This document shows positions 10,135 to 18,954 of a stretch of 64,000 nt of DNA, piece after piece. Within the stretch, counting starts at the first letter, position 1. Each line of letters begins with the position of its first letter. The notes under the pieces are model-generated. The model was not told the origin of the DNA and did not search any database. It saw only the letters and a program-made list of their open reading frames with translations. The translations under genes were made by a program, and so were the position numbers. Source of the stretch: Terrilactibacillus tamarindi (lineage in GTDB: Bacteria; Bacillota; Bacilli; Bacillales; Sporolactobacillaceae); assembly GCF_009718825.1 (NCBI RefSeq), contig NZ_WNHB01000005.1, forward strand, positions 98,733-162,732, written 5' to 3'.

Positions 10135-10578
10135 CTAAATCTCTAAAATCATATCAACATGAGGAATATCGTCTTCTAGATACGGTTCTGAAACATCTTT
10201 AAAACCAAATCGCTCATAGAGTCCTTTCGCTTGTACTTGAGCTTGTAGTTTAATTTTTTTGGGATGTAGTTCGTCTATAGAAAACTGAATAGCTTTGTCG
10301 ATCATTTCCCTTGCAATCCCTTGTTTTCTGTATTCCTTTTTAACAATAATACGACCAAGGGATAGTTCAGGGTAAATGACCCCTTCTGGAACAATTCGGA
10401 GATAAGCAATAATCTGACCGTCTTTTTCGGTAAATAAGTGGTAGCAATCTTGATCTTTATCATCTATATCTTGAAAAGGACAGGCCTGTTCAACAATGAA
10501 AATACGATTCCGTTCATTAAGTATTTGATAGAGCTCTGACGTTGTTAATTCAGAGAATGTTTTTAAATGCCAATCCAT
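10135..10578 (-). CDS. GNAT family N-acetyltransferase, ElaA type
   Basis: Predicted acetyl-CoA-dependent acetyltransferase of 147 aa. The N-terminal FIVEQACPFQDIDDKDQDCYH is cut from the family's typical VEQ-CPY-E-D-KD-D--H pattern, and the acetyl-CoA loop is LSLGRIIVKKEYRKQGIAREM (Q/R-x-x-G-x-A). ElaA proteins have no firmly established substrate. AGAGAGGTGAAATC precedes the ATG. It faces dbpA across a shared terminator. Confidence 0.88.
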   Translation of the reverse strand: MDWHLKTFSELTTSELYQILNERNRIFIVEQACPFQDIDDKDQDCYHLFTEKDGQIIAYLRIVPEGVIYPELSLGRIIVKKEYRKQGIAREMIDKAIQFSIDELHPKKIKLQAQVQAKGLYERFGFKDVSEPYLEDDIPHVDMILEI

Positions 10579-10737
10579 GATTTCACCTCTCTATACACTA
10601 ATCTTCATTATAAGCGACCAAACTTTAATCTAGCAATCTTAATTTAATCGCATTTTTATTATAAATGCAATGGGGTAAGACTTTCCATGACTACTTTCAT
10701 TCTTATCATTCTCTATATCGATTGAGTTGGCTCTTAT

Positions 10738-10767
10738 TGATCCAATGGCTAGATAAAATGATATAAT
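10738..10767 (+). promoter_or_regulatory. Extended -10 promoter of the DUF2871 gene
   Basis: TGATATAATC contains an extended -10 (TG at 10759, TATAAT at 10762-10767). A TTGATC lies 19 bp upstream as a long-spaced -35. Confidence 0.55.
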
Positions 10768-10803
10768 CATAGAGGATGAAAATCTTTTGTAAGGGGATTG
10801 GAA

Positions 10804-11217
10804 ATGAAAAAGTTATACTTTTCAGCACTTATTTATATGATACTGGGATTATTAGCAGGTATTTTTTACAGAGAAATAACGAAAGCATACAACTTCACAG
10901 GCCAATCGATGTTGTCTGTCTTGCATACGCATTTACTTGCTCTTGGTATGATGATGTTCTTGATTTTCTTAGTGTTAGAGAAACTTTTTACTTTATCAAA
11001 AAGTAAGTTGTTCTTACCGTTTTTCTGGCTATACAATATCGGCCTGCTCTGGACGATTGGATTTATGGTCATCCACGGAACGATGACCGTGCTTGGTAAA
11101 TCCGTTGGACCCGCAATCTCAGGTATGGCTGGACTTGGACATATTTTATTAACTGTAGCTTTGGTTCTATTCTTTATTATCCTATTTGAAAGATTAAAAG
11201 CATCAAAATCCATATAA
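10804..11217 (+). CDS. DUF2871 family four-helix membrane protein
   Basis: A 137-aa integral membrane protein with four predicted helices (about 5-25, 38-60, 72-95, 105-130). The pattern QSMLSVLHTHLLALGMMMF and GAMTVLG-like HGTMTVLGKSVG matches my memory of DUF2871. The conserved His residues facing helix 2 (HTH) and helix 3 (IHG) might bind a metal or haem, but this is inference. The ATG at 10804 is 7 nt after AAGGGG; a TTG two codons earlier is too close. Function unknown. Confidence 0.8.
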   Translation: MKKLYFSALIYMILGLLAGIFYREITKAYNFTGQSMLSVLHTHLLALGMMMFLIFLVLEKLFTLSKSKLFLPFFWLYNIGLLWTIGFMVIHGTMTVLGKSVGPAISGMAGLGHILLTVALVLFFIILFERLKASKSI

Positions 11218-11252
11218 AAAAAGTGCGTTCATAAATAGAACGCACTTTTTTT
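11216..11252. terminator. Bidirectional terminator
   Basis: AAAAAGTGCGTTC pairs with GAACGCACTTTTTT around ATAAATA, between convergent genes. Confidence 0.9.
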
Positions 11253-11776
11253 TACTTAGATTCAATGACTTTAATGAGTTCTTTTAAATAATCAGGTAAG
11301 TCAGGTGGTCTACGGCTAGAAACAATGTGTCCATCAACAACAACAGGTTTATTATGCCAAATGGCACCTGCATTTGTCATATCGTCTTTAATTCCAGGTG
11401 TACTTGTAACGTATACGCCATCAAGTATGCCAGCAGATATCAGAACCCAACCTGCATGACAAATTTGGCCTATTGGTTTTTTGTTTTCATGAAAGTGCCG
11501 AACAATGGAAAGGACTTCTGGGAAACGGCGGAGTTTATCTGGAGACCATCCCCCTGGGACAACAACTGCATCATATTCTTCTGGGTTAACTTCACTGAAA
11601 GTAAAATCTGATTCTGCAGGAACGCCATATTTACCGATATATTTATGATGAGCCTCTTCCGCAATTAAGTGAACAATGGTGCCTGCTTCACGAAGACGTA
11701 AGATCGGATACCATAACTCTAAATCTTCAAAATCATCGCTGACAAAAGATAATACTTTTTTTCCTGTTAATGACAT
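11252..11776 (-). CDS. DJ-1/PfpI family protein (general stress protein 18 type)
   Basis: A 174-aa single-domain protein. The nucleophile elbow QICHAGW carries the conserved Cys, the N-terminal acidic partner lies in SDDFEDLELWYP, and VVVPGGWSPDKLR is the usual glycine-rich loop. Family members are described as deglycases, chaperones or proteases, and the exact activity is debated. AAAGGAAGAATT precedes the ATG. It stands alone on the minus strand and may belong to a stress response, as its homologues do. Confidence 0.9.
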   Translation of the reverse strand: MSLTGKKVLSFVSDDFEDLELWYPILRLREAGTIVHLIAEEAHHKYIGKYGVPAESDFTFSEVNPEEYDAVVVPGGWSPDKLRRFPEVLSIVRHFHENKKPIGQICHAGWVLISAGILDGVYVTSTPGIKDDMTNAGAIWHNKPVVVDGHIVSSRRPPDLPDYLKELIKVIESK

Positions 11777-12082
11777 AAATAATTCTTCCTTTCCTAGTGA
11801 AAATAGGTGAATACTATCACTTTAACAAAGATGAGAAGAATATGCTCGTAAGATGAAATAAAAGGTCATAATAGAAGAATCATGATTTCATAATTTAACC
11901 AATAACAAGGAATTAGAGGTTGTCAACTAACGAGTACAAGTCTGAGCTAAAAAAATCTAATTTAATAAAACATGCCTTCATGTCAGGTATGTTTTTTTGT
12001 TTATAAATTAAATAATTCATTTCTTTATACAAAATGGATAAAAGTAACTTTAATGTACAGTATAACTATAAACGTACTATAA
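11777..12082. other. Intergenic region without a gene
   Basis: This A/T-rich stretch has no convincing ORF. It holds the hairpin at 11967-11999 and ends in the 5-bp sequence TATAA, which is repeated on the far side of the mobile element that follows. A possible levanase promoter would have to lie here. Confidence 0.5.
11967..11999 (+). terminator. Hairpin terminator or attenuator upstream of the levanase gene
   Basis: AAACATGCC pairs with GGTATGTTT (one G-T pair) and is followed by TTTTTTG. No gene precedes it on the plus strand, so it may be a leader attenuator. I do not see a SacT/SacY-type antiterminator-binding sequence overlapping it. Confidence 0.55.
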
Positions 12083-12360
12083 GAGGTTGTTCAAAAAGTC
12101 ACCAAATGATAAGCTACGAATCTCCGACGCTATCCAAGAGGATCTTCAACTAAAATCGCTCACGTCCTGTGGCTGGCGCCTGAAGCCACCACATCCTGTG
12201 GAATGCCGGTCCTCTAGCAAAAACAAGAGGATCTTCAACTAAAATCGCTCACGTCCTGTGGCTGGCGCCTGAAGCTACTACATCCTGTGGAAGTCCGGTC
12301 CTCAGGAACTGCGCGCTCTTATCTTCTTGCTTCTAATTTGTCACCTTTTTGAACACGCAC
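12083..12360. mobile_element. Hairpin MITE family 1, copy 1 (long form)
   Basis: It begins GAGGTTGTTCAAAAAG and ends CTTTTTGAACACGCAC, imperfect terminal inverted repeats shared by three other copies. It is flanked on both sides by TATAA (12078-12082 and 12361-12365), a 5-bp target duplication. At 278 bp it is longer than the 154-bp copies because its centre carries a different segment duplicated in tandem. It has no ORF, so it must move with a transposase encoded elsewhere. Confidence 0.85.
12136..12305 (+). repeat. Tandem duplication inside MITE copy 1
   Basis: A unit of 89 bp starting AAGAGGATCTTCAACTAAAA and containing CGCTCACGTCCTGTGGCTGG and CCGGTCCTC occurs twice (from 12136 and from 12225) with only a few differences. 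Confidence 0.85.
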
Positions 12361-12402
12361 TATAAGTGGAAGGAGAAAAGAACGACAAGAAAAAGAGGTG
12401 TG

Positions 12403-14439
12403 ATGTTGTTAAAGAAATTAATGGTTATCTTTAGTTTGGGCTTCACCATGTTTATATGTCCACAGATAAGTCATGCCTATGATGCTGAGTATTATCAAGA
12501 ACCTTATCGTAATCAAGTTCATTTTTCACCTGAATTTGGGTGGATGAATGATCCAAATGGCCTTGTCTATTATCATGGACTCTATCACATGTTTTATCAA
12601 TATTACCCATATGGCTTATTATGGGGTCCGATGCATTGGGGACATGTGATTAGTACAGATTTAACCCATTGGATTCCTCAAAAAATAGCTTTATATCCTG
12701 ATGCTCAAGGAAACATTTTTTCAGGAAGTATTATTATTGACAAGAAAAATGATTCAGGGTTTGGAAAAGATACTATGATCGCTTTCTATACCAATGATCG
12801 GAAAGGGATACAAGATCAACGAATGGCCGTAAGCCACGACGAGGGACAAACGTGGAAAAAAATCCATGAACCCATAATGAGAAATCCAGGAATAAAAGAT
12901 TGGCGCGATCCGAATGTTTTCTGGTATGAAAAGGATAAAAAATGGATCATGGTTCTTGCTGCCCAACATAAAGCGATGTTTTATTCATCTAAGAATTTAA
13001 AGCAATGGACACTCATGAGTACGTTTGGATCAACGGATCAAAGTAAAGGAGTTTGGGAATGTCCCTCTCTCATGCGGTTGCCAGTTGAAAACTCAAATCA
13101 AAAGAAATGGGTCCTGCAAATAAGCCGAACGGACGGTTCGCCTGCTGGTGGAACGGGTGTTGAATATTTTGTTGGTGATTTTAACGGCCAGCATTTTATT
13201 CAAAGTCGAAAATTAAAAAGGAGAGACTGGGTCAATTATGGAGCAGATTATTATGCGGCTATCCCATGGAATAATCTTGAAGGCCCTAGAGGAGAACGCG
13301 TGACAATAGCATGGATGAGTAACTGGAAATATGCTGAGAGAATACCCACGACGCCCTGGCGAAATTCCATGACTTTACCCGTTAGTTTAACTTTAGTAAA
13401 AATGGGTGACTCCTTTCGATTAAAACAAACGCCGATTTATCATCTTAAACCTCAAGATGGACACATTCGTTTTCATCAGAAGACCATACAACCAAGTACG
13501 AACGTTCTTAAAGGTCACAAGTTTAAGGTAGGCGAAATAAAAGCAGAATTTGACCTATCGAAGTCAAACGCAAAGGAATTTGGTTTCAGACTAAGGGAAG
13601 GTGTCGGTCAATACACGAAGATTGGTTATCAAGTAACAACCCATCAATTACTTGTTGATCGCTCGCATTCGTCAGATTTTCATTTTAACTCAGATATAAC
13701 GGGTGTGCATGCTATACATATGAATCCAACCAACCATAAAATCCAGTTACACATATTTTTAGATCGTTCATCAATAGAAGTATTCGGAAATGATGGAATC
13801 CGAGTCATTACAGATCAAATTTTTCCTAGGGCGAAAAGCGATCGTATCTCGCTCTATAGTTCTGGTGGTCATACAGTCATAACTTCATTTGTTCTTCAAC
13901 CTTTTACTTCGATTTGGGGGTCTTCTCCTCTCGTTTCAAACATTAAGAAGTGGCAAACGATAAAGGGAATCTGGGCTGACTCGATTAGTGGGAAAGTGGG
14001 TCAAAGTGAAGGTGAAGGCAGCATTTTATCTAATAGGATGGGTAAAAATTTCGAATATGAAAGTGACGTAACCATTCTAAACAAACACTATATTAATAAG
14101 ATAACAGGTACCGGAGGTTTGATTTTTTATTCTGACAAGGTGGCAAAAAATATGTACGTCGCGGCCCTTGATGTTTCGCATAAGTCTGTTCAGCTTATCA
14201 AATATGACAATGGGAAGCGAATGGTTATCGCTCAAAAGCCCATGACTTTAATTGGAAACCAAAAATATCATTTGAAAGTAGTCGCTAGGCAGCATTTAAT
14301 CAAGATTTATTTAGATAAGAATTTGGTCATCGAAAAAGAAGATCCTACATTTAAACAAGGATTAGTTGGGTTATATACCTTTCAGTCTACATCCGCTTTT
14401 CAAAACATCCGTTTAAAACTAAAAACTAAAATGAGATGA
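12403..14439 (+). CDS. sacC: Secreted levanase / fructan hydrolase, GH32 with C-terminal CBM66-like module
   Basis: Exported glycoside hydrolase that cleaves fructans (levan, inulin) or sucrose. Residues 1-25 form a Sec signal peptide ending near ISHA. The GH32 catalytic residues are in WMNDPNG (Asp50), WRDP (168-170) and WEC (Glu219). The beta-sandwich domain follows, and about 525-678 resembles the CBM66 levan-binding module of Bacillus SacC; the 678-aa length matches SacC closely. The ATG at 12403 follows AGAGGTGTG; the frame also opens from a TTG inside the adjacent MITE, which I reject. The MITE ends 42 bp upstream, so little promoter space remains. Confidence 0.93.
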   Translation: MLLKKLMVIFSLGFTMFICPQISHAYDAEYYQEPYRNQVHFSPEFGWMNDPNGLVYYHGLYHMFYQYYPYGLLWGPMHWGHVISTDLTHWIPQKIALYPDAQGNIFSGSIIIDKKNDSGFGKDTMIAFYTNDRKGIQDQRMAVSHDEGQTWKKIHEPIMRNPGIKDWRDPNVFWYEKDKKWIMVLAAQHKAMFYSSKNLKQWTLMSTFGSTDQSKGVWECPSLMRLPVENSNQKKWVLQISRTDGSPAGGTGVEYFVGDFNGQHFIQSRKLKRRDWVNYGADYYAAIPWNNLEGPRGERVTIAWMSNWKYAERIPTTPWRNSMTLPVSLTLVKMGDSFRLKQTPIYHLKPQDGHIRFHQKTIQPSTNVLKGHKFKVGEIKAEFDLSKSNAKEFGFRLREGVGQYTKIGYQVTTHQLLVDRSHSSDFHFNSDITGVHAIHMNPTNHKIQLHIFLDRSSIEVFGNDGIRVITDQIFPRAKSDRISLYSSGGHTVITSFVLQPFTSIWGSSPLVSNIKKWQTIKGIWADSISGKVGQSEGEGSILSNRMGKNFEYESDVTILNKHYINKITGTGGLIFYSDKVAKNMYVAALDVSHKSVQLIKYDNGKRMVIAQKPMTLIGNQKYHLKVVARQHLIKIYLDKNLVIEKEDPTFKQGLVGLYTFQSTSAFQNIRLKLKTKMR

Positions 14440-14465
14440 CCAGGCAATTAGAGCCTGGTTTTTTC
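14439..14465 (+). terminator. Terminator of sacC
   Basis: ACCAGGC pairs with GCCTGGT and is followed by TTTTTT; its first base is the last base of the sacC stop codon. Confidence 0.85.
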
Positions 14466-14616
14466 GATTTTCTCAACTAATTAATTAACCTCTCATTTGT
14501 GATGACATCTTTAAGAAAAGTTTTATTGATTGCAAAATTGATTCCTACATCAATCGTTATAAAAACCCTTTTATATGGTAGGACAATTGTTCGTTAAAAA
14601 AGAAAAGCAAAAATGG

Positions 14617-14653
14617 TTGATTTATAAAAAGTATTAAATTATAATAATTATCA
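14617..14653 (+). promoter_or_regulatory. katA promoter overlapped by a PerR box
   Basis: -35 TTGATT (14617-14622), 17-bp spacer, -10 TATAAT (14640-14645). TTATAATAATTATCA (14639-14653) matches the PerR box TTATAATNATTATAA at 14 of the 15 positions and covers the -10. This predicts PerR repression relieved by peroxide. Confidence 0.85.
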
Positions 14654-14707
14654 AATGGAAATAAAAATAAATAAGTATTTAATTTAAATAAAAATGGAGA
14701 GGTGACC

Positions 14708-16174
14708 ATGAAGGAAAATAATAAACATTTGACAACGAGTTGGGGAGCACCTGTTGGTGATAATCAAAATTCAATGACAGCCGGTTATAGAGGACCCACA
14801 TTAATACAAGACGTGCATCTTATTGAAAAATTAGCTCATTTTAATCGAGAAAGAGTTCCAGAAAGAGTCGTTCATGCCAAAGGTGGCGGTGCACATGGTT
14901 ATTTTGAAGTGACGAATGATCTAACAAACTATACGAAAGCGAGTTTCTTGTCTGAAGTTGGCAAAAGAACACCTCTGTTTATTCGGTTTTCAACGGTTGC
15001 AGGTGAAAATGGTTCAGCCGACACCTTGCGTGATCCAAGAGGGTTTGCGGTAAAATTTTATACAGATGAAGGGAATTACGATATAGTAGGTAATAATACA
15101 CCGGTCTTTTTTATTCGAGATGCGATTAAATTTCCGGATTTTATTCATACTCAAAAAAGAGATCCTAAAACTCATTTAAAAAACCCGACCGCTGTATGGG
15201 ATTTCTGGTCGCTTTCACCAGAATCACTGCATCAGGTGACGATCTTAATGTCTGACCGCGGAATCCCTGCAACATTTAGACATATGCACGGTTTTGGAAG
15301 TCATACATTTAAATGGACAAATGAAGCTGGGGAAGGTGTCTGGATTAAATATCATTTTAAAACCGATCAAGGTGTTAAAAATTTAACTGCAGATGTTGCT
15401 GAGCAGCTTGCCGGTGAAAATCCAGATTATCATATTGAAGATCTGCAAAATGCCATAAAAAATGGAGACTTTCCGTCATGGACATTATATGTTCAAATCA
15501 TGCCGTTAGAAGATGCTAATACTTACCGTTTTGATCCGTTTGATGTGACTAAAGTTTGGTCCCAAAAAGATTACCCCTTAATTGAAGTAGGAAAAATGGT
15601 ATTAAATCGAAACCCTGAGAATTACTTTGCCGAAGTCGAACAGGCGACATTCTCACCTGGCACATTGGTACCAGGCATCGATGTTTCACCAGATAAAATG
15701 TTACAAGGTCGACTTTTTGCGTATGGAGATGCTCACAGACACCGTGTAGGTACTAATCACCAATTGTTACCGATTAATCGTCCCCGAGTCGACGTCAATC
15801 ATTATCAACGTGACGGCGCTATGCGTTTCGATGAAAATGGCGGAGGATCAACCTATTATGAACCGAATAGTTTTGGAGGGCCTACAGAGACACCTGAAGC
15901 AAAACAGGCGACTTATCCTGTTCAAGGAACTGTCGATAGTGTAACCTACGACCACAATGATCACTATACGCAAGCGGGTGATTTATATCGATTAATGACG
16001 GATGGCGAAAAGACGAGATTGATCGAAAATATTGTAGCAGCTATGAAACCAGTTGAAAAAGAAGAGATTAAACTTAGACAGATTGGACACTTTTATAAAG
16101 CCGACCCTGATTATGGGTTGCGCGTGGCAGCTGGTCTAGGTTTACAAGTCCCTGAAGAGGTAAAAAATAAATAA
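14708..16174 (+). CDS. katA: Catalase, small-subunit monofunctional haem type
   Basis: Haem catalase that disproportionates hydrogen peroxide in the cytosol. The distal His is in [13 protein letters not shown] (His56), with [20 protein letters not shown] and the haem-ligand Tyr in [12 protein letters not shown]. The 488-aa length marks the small-subunit clade. A GTG at 14702 is possible, but the ATG at 14708 is better placed after GGAGAGG. The promoter carries a near-perfect PerR box. Hairpin terminators on both sides make it monocistronic. Confidence 0.97.
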   Translation: MKENNKHLTTSWGAPVGDNQNSMTAGYRGPTLIQDVHLIEKLAHFNRERVPERVVHAKGGGAHGYFEVTNDLTNYTKASFLSEVGKRTPLFIRFSTVAGENGSADTLRDPRGFAVKFYTDEGNYDIVGNNTPVFFIRDAIKFPDFIHTQKRDPKTHLKNPTAVWDFWSLSPESLHQVTILMSDRGIPATFRHMHGFGSHTFKWTNEAGEGVWIKYHFKTDQGVKNLTADVAEQLAGENPDYHIEDLQNAIKNGDFPSWTLYVQIMPLEDANTYRFDPFDVTKVWSQKDYPLIEVGKMVLNRNPENYFAEVEQATFSPGTLVPGIDVSPDKMLQGRLFAYGDAHRHRVGTNHQLLPINRPRVDVNHYQRDGAMRFDENGGGSTYYEPNSFGGPTETPEAKQATYPVQGTVDSVTYDHNDHYTQAGDLYRLMTDGEKTRLIENIVAAMKPVEKEEIKLRQIGHFYKADPDYGLRVAAGLGLQVPEEVKNK

Positions 16175-16186
16175 AATGATGGACCA

Positions 16187-16223
16187 AAAGAACCTGTTCC
16201 AGTTGTGAAGGAACAGGTTCTTT
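16187..16223 (+). terminator. Terminator of katA
   Basis: AAAGAACCTGTTCC pairs perfectly with GGAACAGGTTCTTT around a 9-nt loop. Confidence 0.85.
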
Positions 16224-16309
16224 AACATACTTTGTGAATTTGTCCAACAGATATGCTAGATAAACTGACATAAAAGATTATTATTTTCTTAGTTACTAAT
16301 AATTTTAAT

Positions 16310-16326
16310 ATAATATGTCATATTAT
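16310..16326. promoter_or_regulatory. Palindromic operator candidate upstream of glutamate dehydrogenase
   Basis: ATAATATGTCATATTAT has 8-bp perfect arms around one base and overlaps a TATAAT (16309-16314) that may be the -10. The regulator is unknown. The A/T richness of the region lowers confidence. Confidence 0.45.
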
Positions 16327-16416
16327 CTTACAAAATTGTATAAATGTAAGTTTATCTCCCCTATTATTGTTTTCGGAAGATAGTTCAAGACAATATGAAA
16401 AAGAATGGGGATAACA

Positions 16417-17721
16417 ATGTCGATACTAGTTGAAGAAAAAAATCGCAAAACTTCAGAAGTAGGAATGAATAAAAAGGAGAATCCACTAGGTGAATTTCAG
16501 GAAACATTATATGAAGCAACAGAGCTCCTATCTTACCCTAAAGAGGCCTATCATTTTTTAAAAAGTCCGGTGCGATTTTTGGAGGTTAACATTCCTGTTC
16601 AGATGGATGATGGCGGGACCAAAGTCTTTCAAGGCTATCGAGCCCAACACAATGATGCCTGTGGACCAACCAAAGGAGGAATCCGTTTTCATCCTGATGT
16701 TACTCCCGAAGAGGTTAAAGCCTTATCTGGATGGATGAGCTTAAAATGCGGGATTAATCATCTTCCTTATGGTGGAGCTAAAGGTGGTATCATTTGTGAT
16801 CCTAGAAAATTAAGTAGAAACGAATTGCAACGGTTAAGTCGTGGTTATATTCGTGCTATTAGTCAGTTTGTCGGGCCAACCAAAGATATCCCAGCACCTG
16901 ATATGTATACAAATGCACAAATTATGGGATGGATGCTAGATGAGTATAATCATATCTGTGAGTCGGGTGCTCCTGGATTTATAACAGGGAAACCGTTAGT
17001 ACTTGGGGGATCAAAAGGAAGAGAAACAGCTACCTCGAAAGGTGTTTTATATATTCTTCAAAAGGTTTGTGAACAACAAAACTTACAAATTCAAGGTATG
17101 CGTGTGATCATTCAAGGTTTCGGAAATGTTGGAAGTTACTTAGCACAATATTTATATGATCTTGGAGCAAAAATTGTTGGCATAGCGGATGCGAAAGGGG
17201 CGATCTATGATTATGATGGCATCGATATCCCGTATCTAATGGAAAATAAGGATGCCTTCGGGGTTGTCTCTACGTTTTTTAGACAAACAATGACGAATGA
17301 AGAATTGCTCGAACAAGAATGCGACGTATTAATACCAGCAGCCATCGGTGGCGTCATCACAACAGAAAACGCCGATCAGCTAAGATGTCGATGTGTTATT
17401 GAAGCTGCTAATGGCCCAACCACTAAAGAAGCCATAGAACGTTTAGATAAAAGAGGCATTCTTGTTGTACCGGATGTACTCGCTAATTCTGGAGGAGTCA
17501 TTGTTTCATATTTTGAATGGTGCCAAAATAATCAAGGGTATTATTGGACAGAGGAACTTGTTGAACAACGGTTAAAAGAGAGAATCACAGAAAGCTATCA
17601 TAATATCATGGAAATAGTTAAAGAATATGGTGTAAATATGAAAGTAGCCGCTTATATTCTTGGAACAAAAAGACTTGCGGAGGCTTCGCATTCTAGAGGA
17701 TGGATCAATATAAGTGAATAG
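16417..17721 (+). CDS. Glu/Leu/Phe/Val dehydrogenase, glutamate dehydrogenase (RocG/GudB type)
   Basis: Catabolic glutamate dehydrogenase expected to turn glutamate plus NAD into 2-oxoglutarate, NADH and ammonium. GGIRFHPDVT, the catalytic lysine in LPYGGAKGGI, PAPDMYTN and the dinucleotide fold IIQGFGNVGSYLA are clear. It is 434 aa from the ATG at 16417, which sits 6 nt after GGGG; an ATG at 16405 has no ribosome-binding site. RocG and GudB cannot be separated by motifs, and I see no sigma-54 promoter of the rocG kind. Its N-terminus is about 10 residues longer than is common. Confidence 0.92.
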   Translation: MSILVEEKNRKTSEVGMNKKENPLGEFQETLYEATELLSYPKEAYHFLKSPVRFLEVNIPVQMDDGGTKVFQGYRAQHNDACGPTKGGIRFHPDVTPEEVKALSGWMSLKCGINHLPYGGAKGGIICDPRKLSRNELQRLSRGYIRAISQFVGPTKDIPAPDMYTNAQIMGWMLDEYNHICESGAPGFITGKPLVLGGSKGRETATSKGVLYILQKVCEQQNLQIQGMRVIIQGFGNVGSYLAQYLYDLGAKIVGIADAKGAIYDYDGIDIPYLMENKDAFGVVSTFFRQTMTNEELLEQECDVLIPAAIGGVITTENADQLRCRCVIEAANGPTTKEAIERLDKRGILVVPDVLANSGGVIVSYFEWCQNNQGYYWTEELVEQRLKERITESYHNIMEIVKEYGVNMKVAAYILGTKRLAEASHSRGWINISE

Positions 17722-17731
17722 ATAGATTCTC

Positions 17732-17765
17732 GGGTAGGAATACAAATTCCTATCCTATTTTTTTT
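17732..17765 (+). terminator. Terminator of the glutamate dehydrogenase gene
   Basis: GGGTAGGAAT pairs with ATTCCTATCC and is followed by an eight-T run. Confidence 0.85.
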
Positions 17766-17903
17766 GCTGTTTTAAAGTTCGTTATCTTACATAACCATAG
17801 AAAGCTGAAATAATTATGAGAAGGAAATCAGATAGAAGATGGCGAACTTTACTTTGTATGTGTTTATTTTATTGATATCATCTTTTGAAAGAGGGATTCA
17901 TTC

Positions 17904-18881
17904 ATGCGTATGATGCCTATCGAAAAAAGAAAACTTACAACAAGTCGTTTAGTTTTAGGATGTATGGGTTTTGGTGGCAATTGGGATCACAGTCCAGTCA
18001 CTCAAGATGATATTTACATAGCAGAGCAGGCTGTTGATACAGCGTTATCTATTGGAATGACCATGTTTGATCTTGCGGATATTTACCGAATGGGGAAGTC
18101 TGAAACTGTATTTGGAAAGGTATTAAATTCACAACCTCATATGCGAGACAAGATCGTGATTCAAAGTAAATGTGGCATACGGTTTGAAGACAAGGTTGGC
18201 CCATTTCGTTATGATTTTTCAAAGGAACATATTATAGATTCGGTTAACGGTATTCTCAAACGATTAGGAACCGATTATCTTGATAGTTTATTGCTTCATC
18301 GTCCGGATCCTTTAATGGAACCTGAAGAAGTAGCTGAGGCCTTTAACGAACTAAAAGTGGGCGGAAAAGTTCTGCACTTTGGAGTCTCAAATATGAATGC
18401 CTCACAAATACAGCATATCCAAACATATAGTTCAGAGCCGATCATTGTTAATCAATTGGAACTTAATTTAAAGAAACTTGATTGGTTAGAACAATGTGTA
18501 TTAGTTAATGAAACAAAAGGATCTGAAACACAATTTGGACCGGGTTTAATCGAGTATTGTATGATGCAGAATATTCAAGTTCAAGCTTGGTCACCACTCG
18601 CAAGAGGTCTTTATTCAGGGAATGCACCGAAGCATAGTTCGGAAACCGATAGAAAAACCATTGAACTCGTAGAAATGATGGCACAGGAAAAGGAAACAAC
18701 AAAAGAATCCATTGTTTTAGGATGGTTAATGCGTCATCCTATGAAAGTACAACCTGTCATCGGTACAACGAATCCTGTTAGGATCAAAAATTGCCAGGAT
18801 GCTGTACGTCAATCAGAACTAATGACAAGGGAAGAATGGTATTCTCTTTATGAAGCATCCAGAGGTAGCAAGTTGCCTTAA
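17904..18881 (+). CDS. Aldo/keto reductase
   Basis: NAD(P)H-dependent carbonyl reductase with a TIM-barrel fold, 325 aa. The catalytic tetrad is visible as Asp and Tyr in DLADIYRMGKSE, Lys in IQSKCGI and His in LLLHRPD. The sequence resembles the YdhF-type oxidoreductase group. GAGGGA lies 9 nt before the ATG. A PucR-type regulator follows 73 nt later on the same strand, so it may be part of that module. Substrate unknown. Confidence 0.9.
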   Translation: MRMMPIEKRKLTTSRLVLGCMGFGGNWDHSPVTQDDIYIAEQAVDTALSIGMTMFDLADIYRMGKSETVFGKVLNSQPHMRDKIVIQSKCGIRFEDKVGPFRYDFSKEHIIDSVNGILKRLGTDYLDSLLLHRPDPLMEPEEVAEAFNELKVGGKVLHFGVSNMNASQIQHIQTYSSEPIIVNQLELNLKKLDWLEQCVLVNETKGSETQFGPGLIEYCMMQNIQVQAWSPLARGLYSGNAPKHSSETDRKTIELVEMMAQEKETTKESIVLGWLMRHPMKVQPVIGTTNPVRIKNCQDAVRQSELMTREEWYSLYEASRGSKLP

Positions 18882-18954
18882 GAATGTTGTAAACGTGATA
18901 CTATTATAGATATCTCAAACATTTATTGACGGGTTGAAAAGGGGGACAAAAGAT

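Noticed and set aside
10776..11006. 76-aa ORF overlapping the DUF2871 gene in another frame
   Set aside because: It lacks a ribosome-binding site and the other frame encodes a clear membrane protein.
11940..12082. SacT/SacY-type antiterminator site before the levanase gene
   Set aside because: A terminator-like hairpin is there, but no sequence overlapping its 5' arm resembles the known ribonucleic antiterminator.
16224..16416. Sigma-54 promoter for glutamate dehydrogenase, as in rocG
   Set aside because: No TGGCAC-N5-TTGC element is present.
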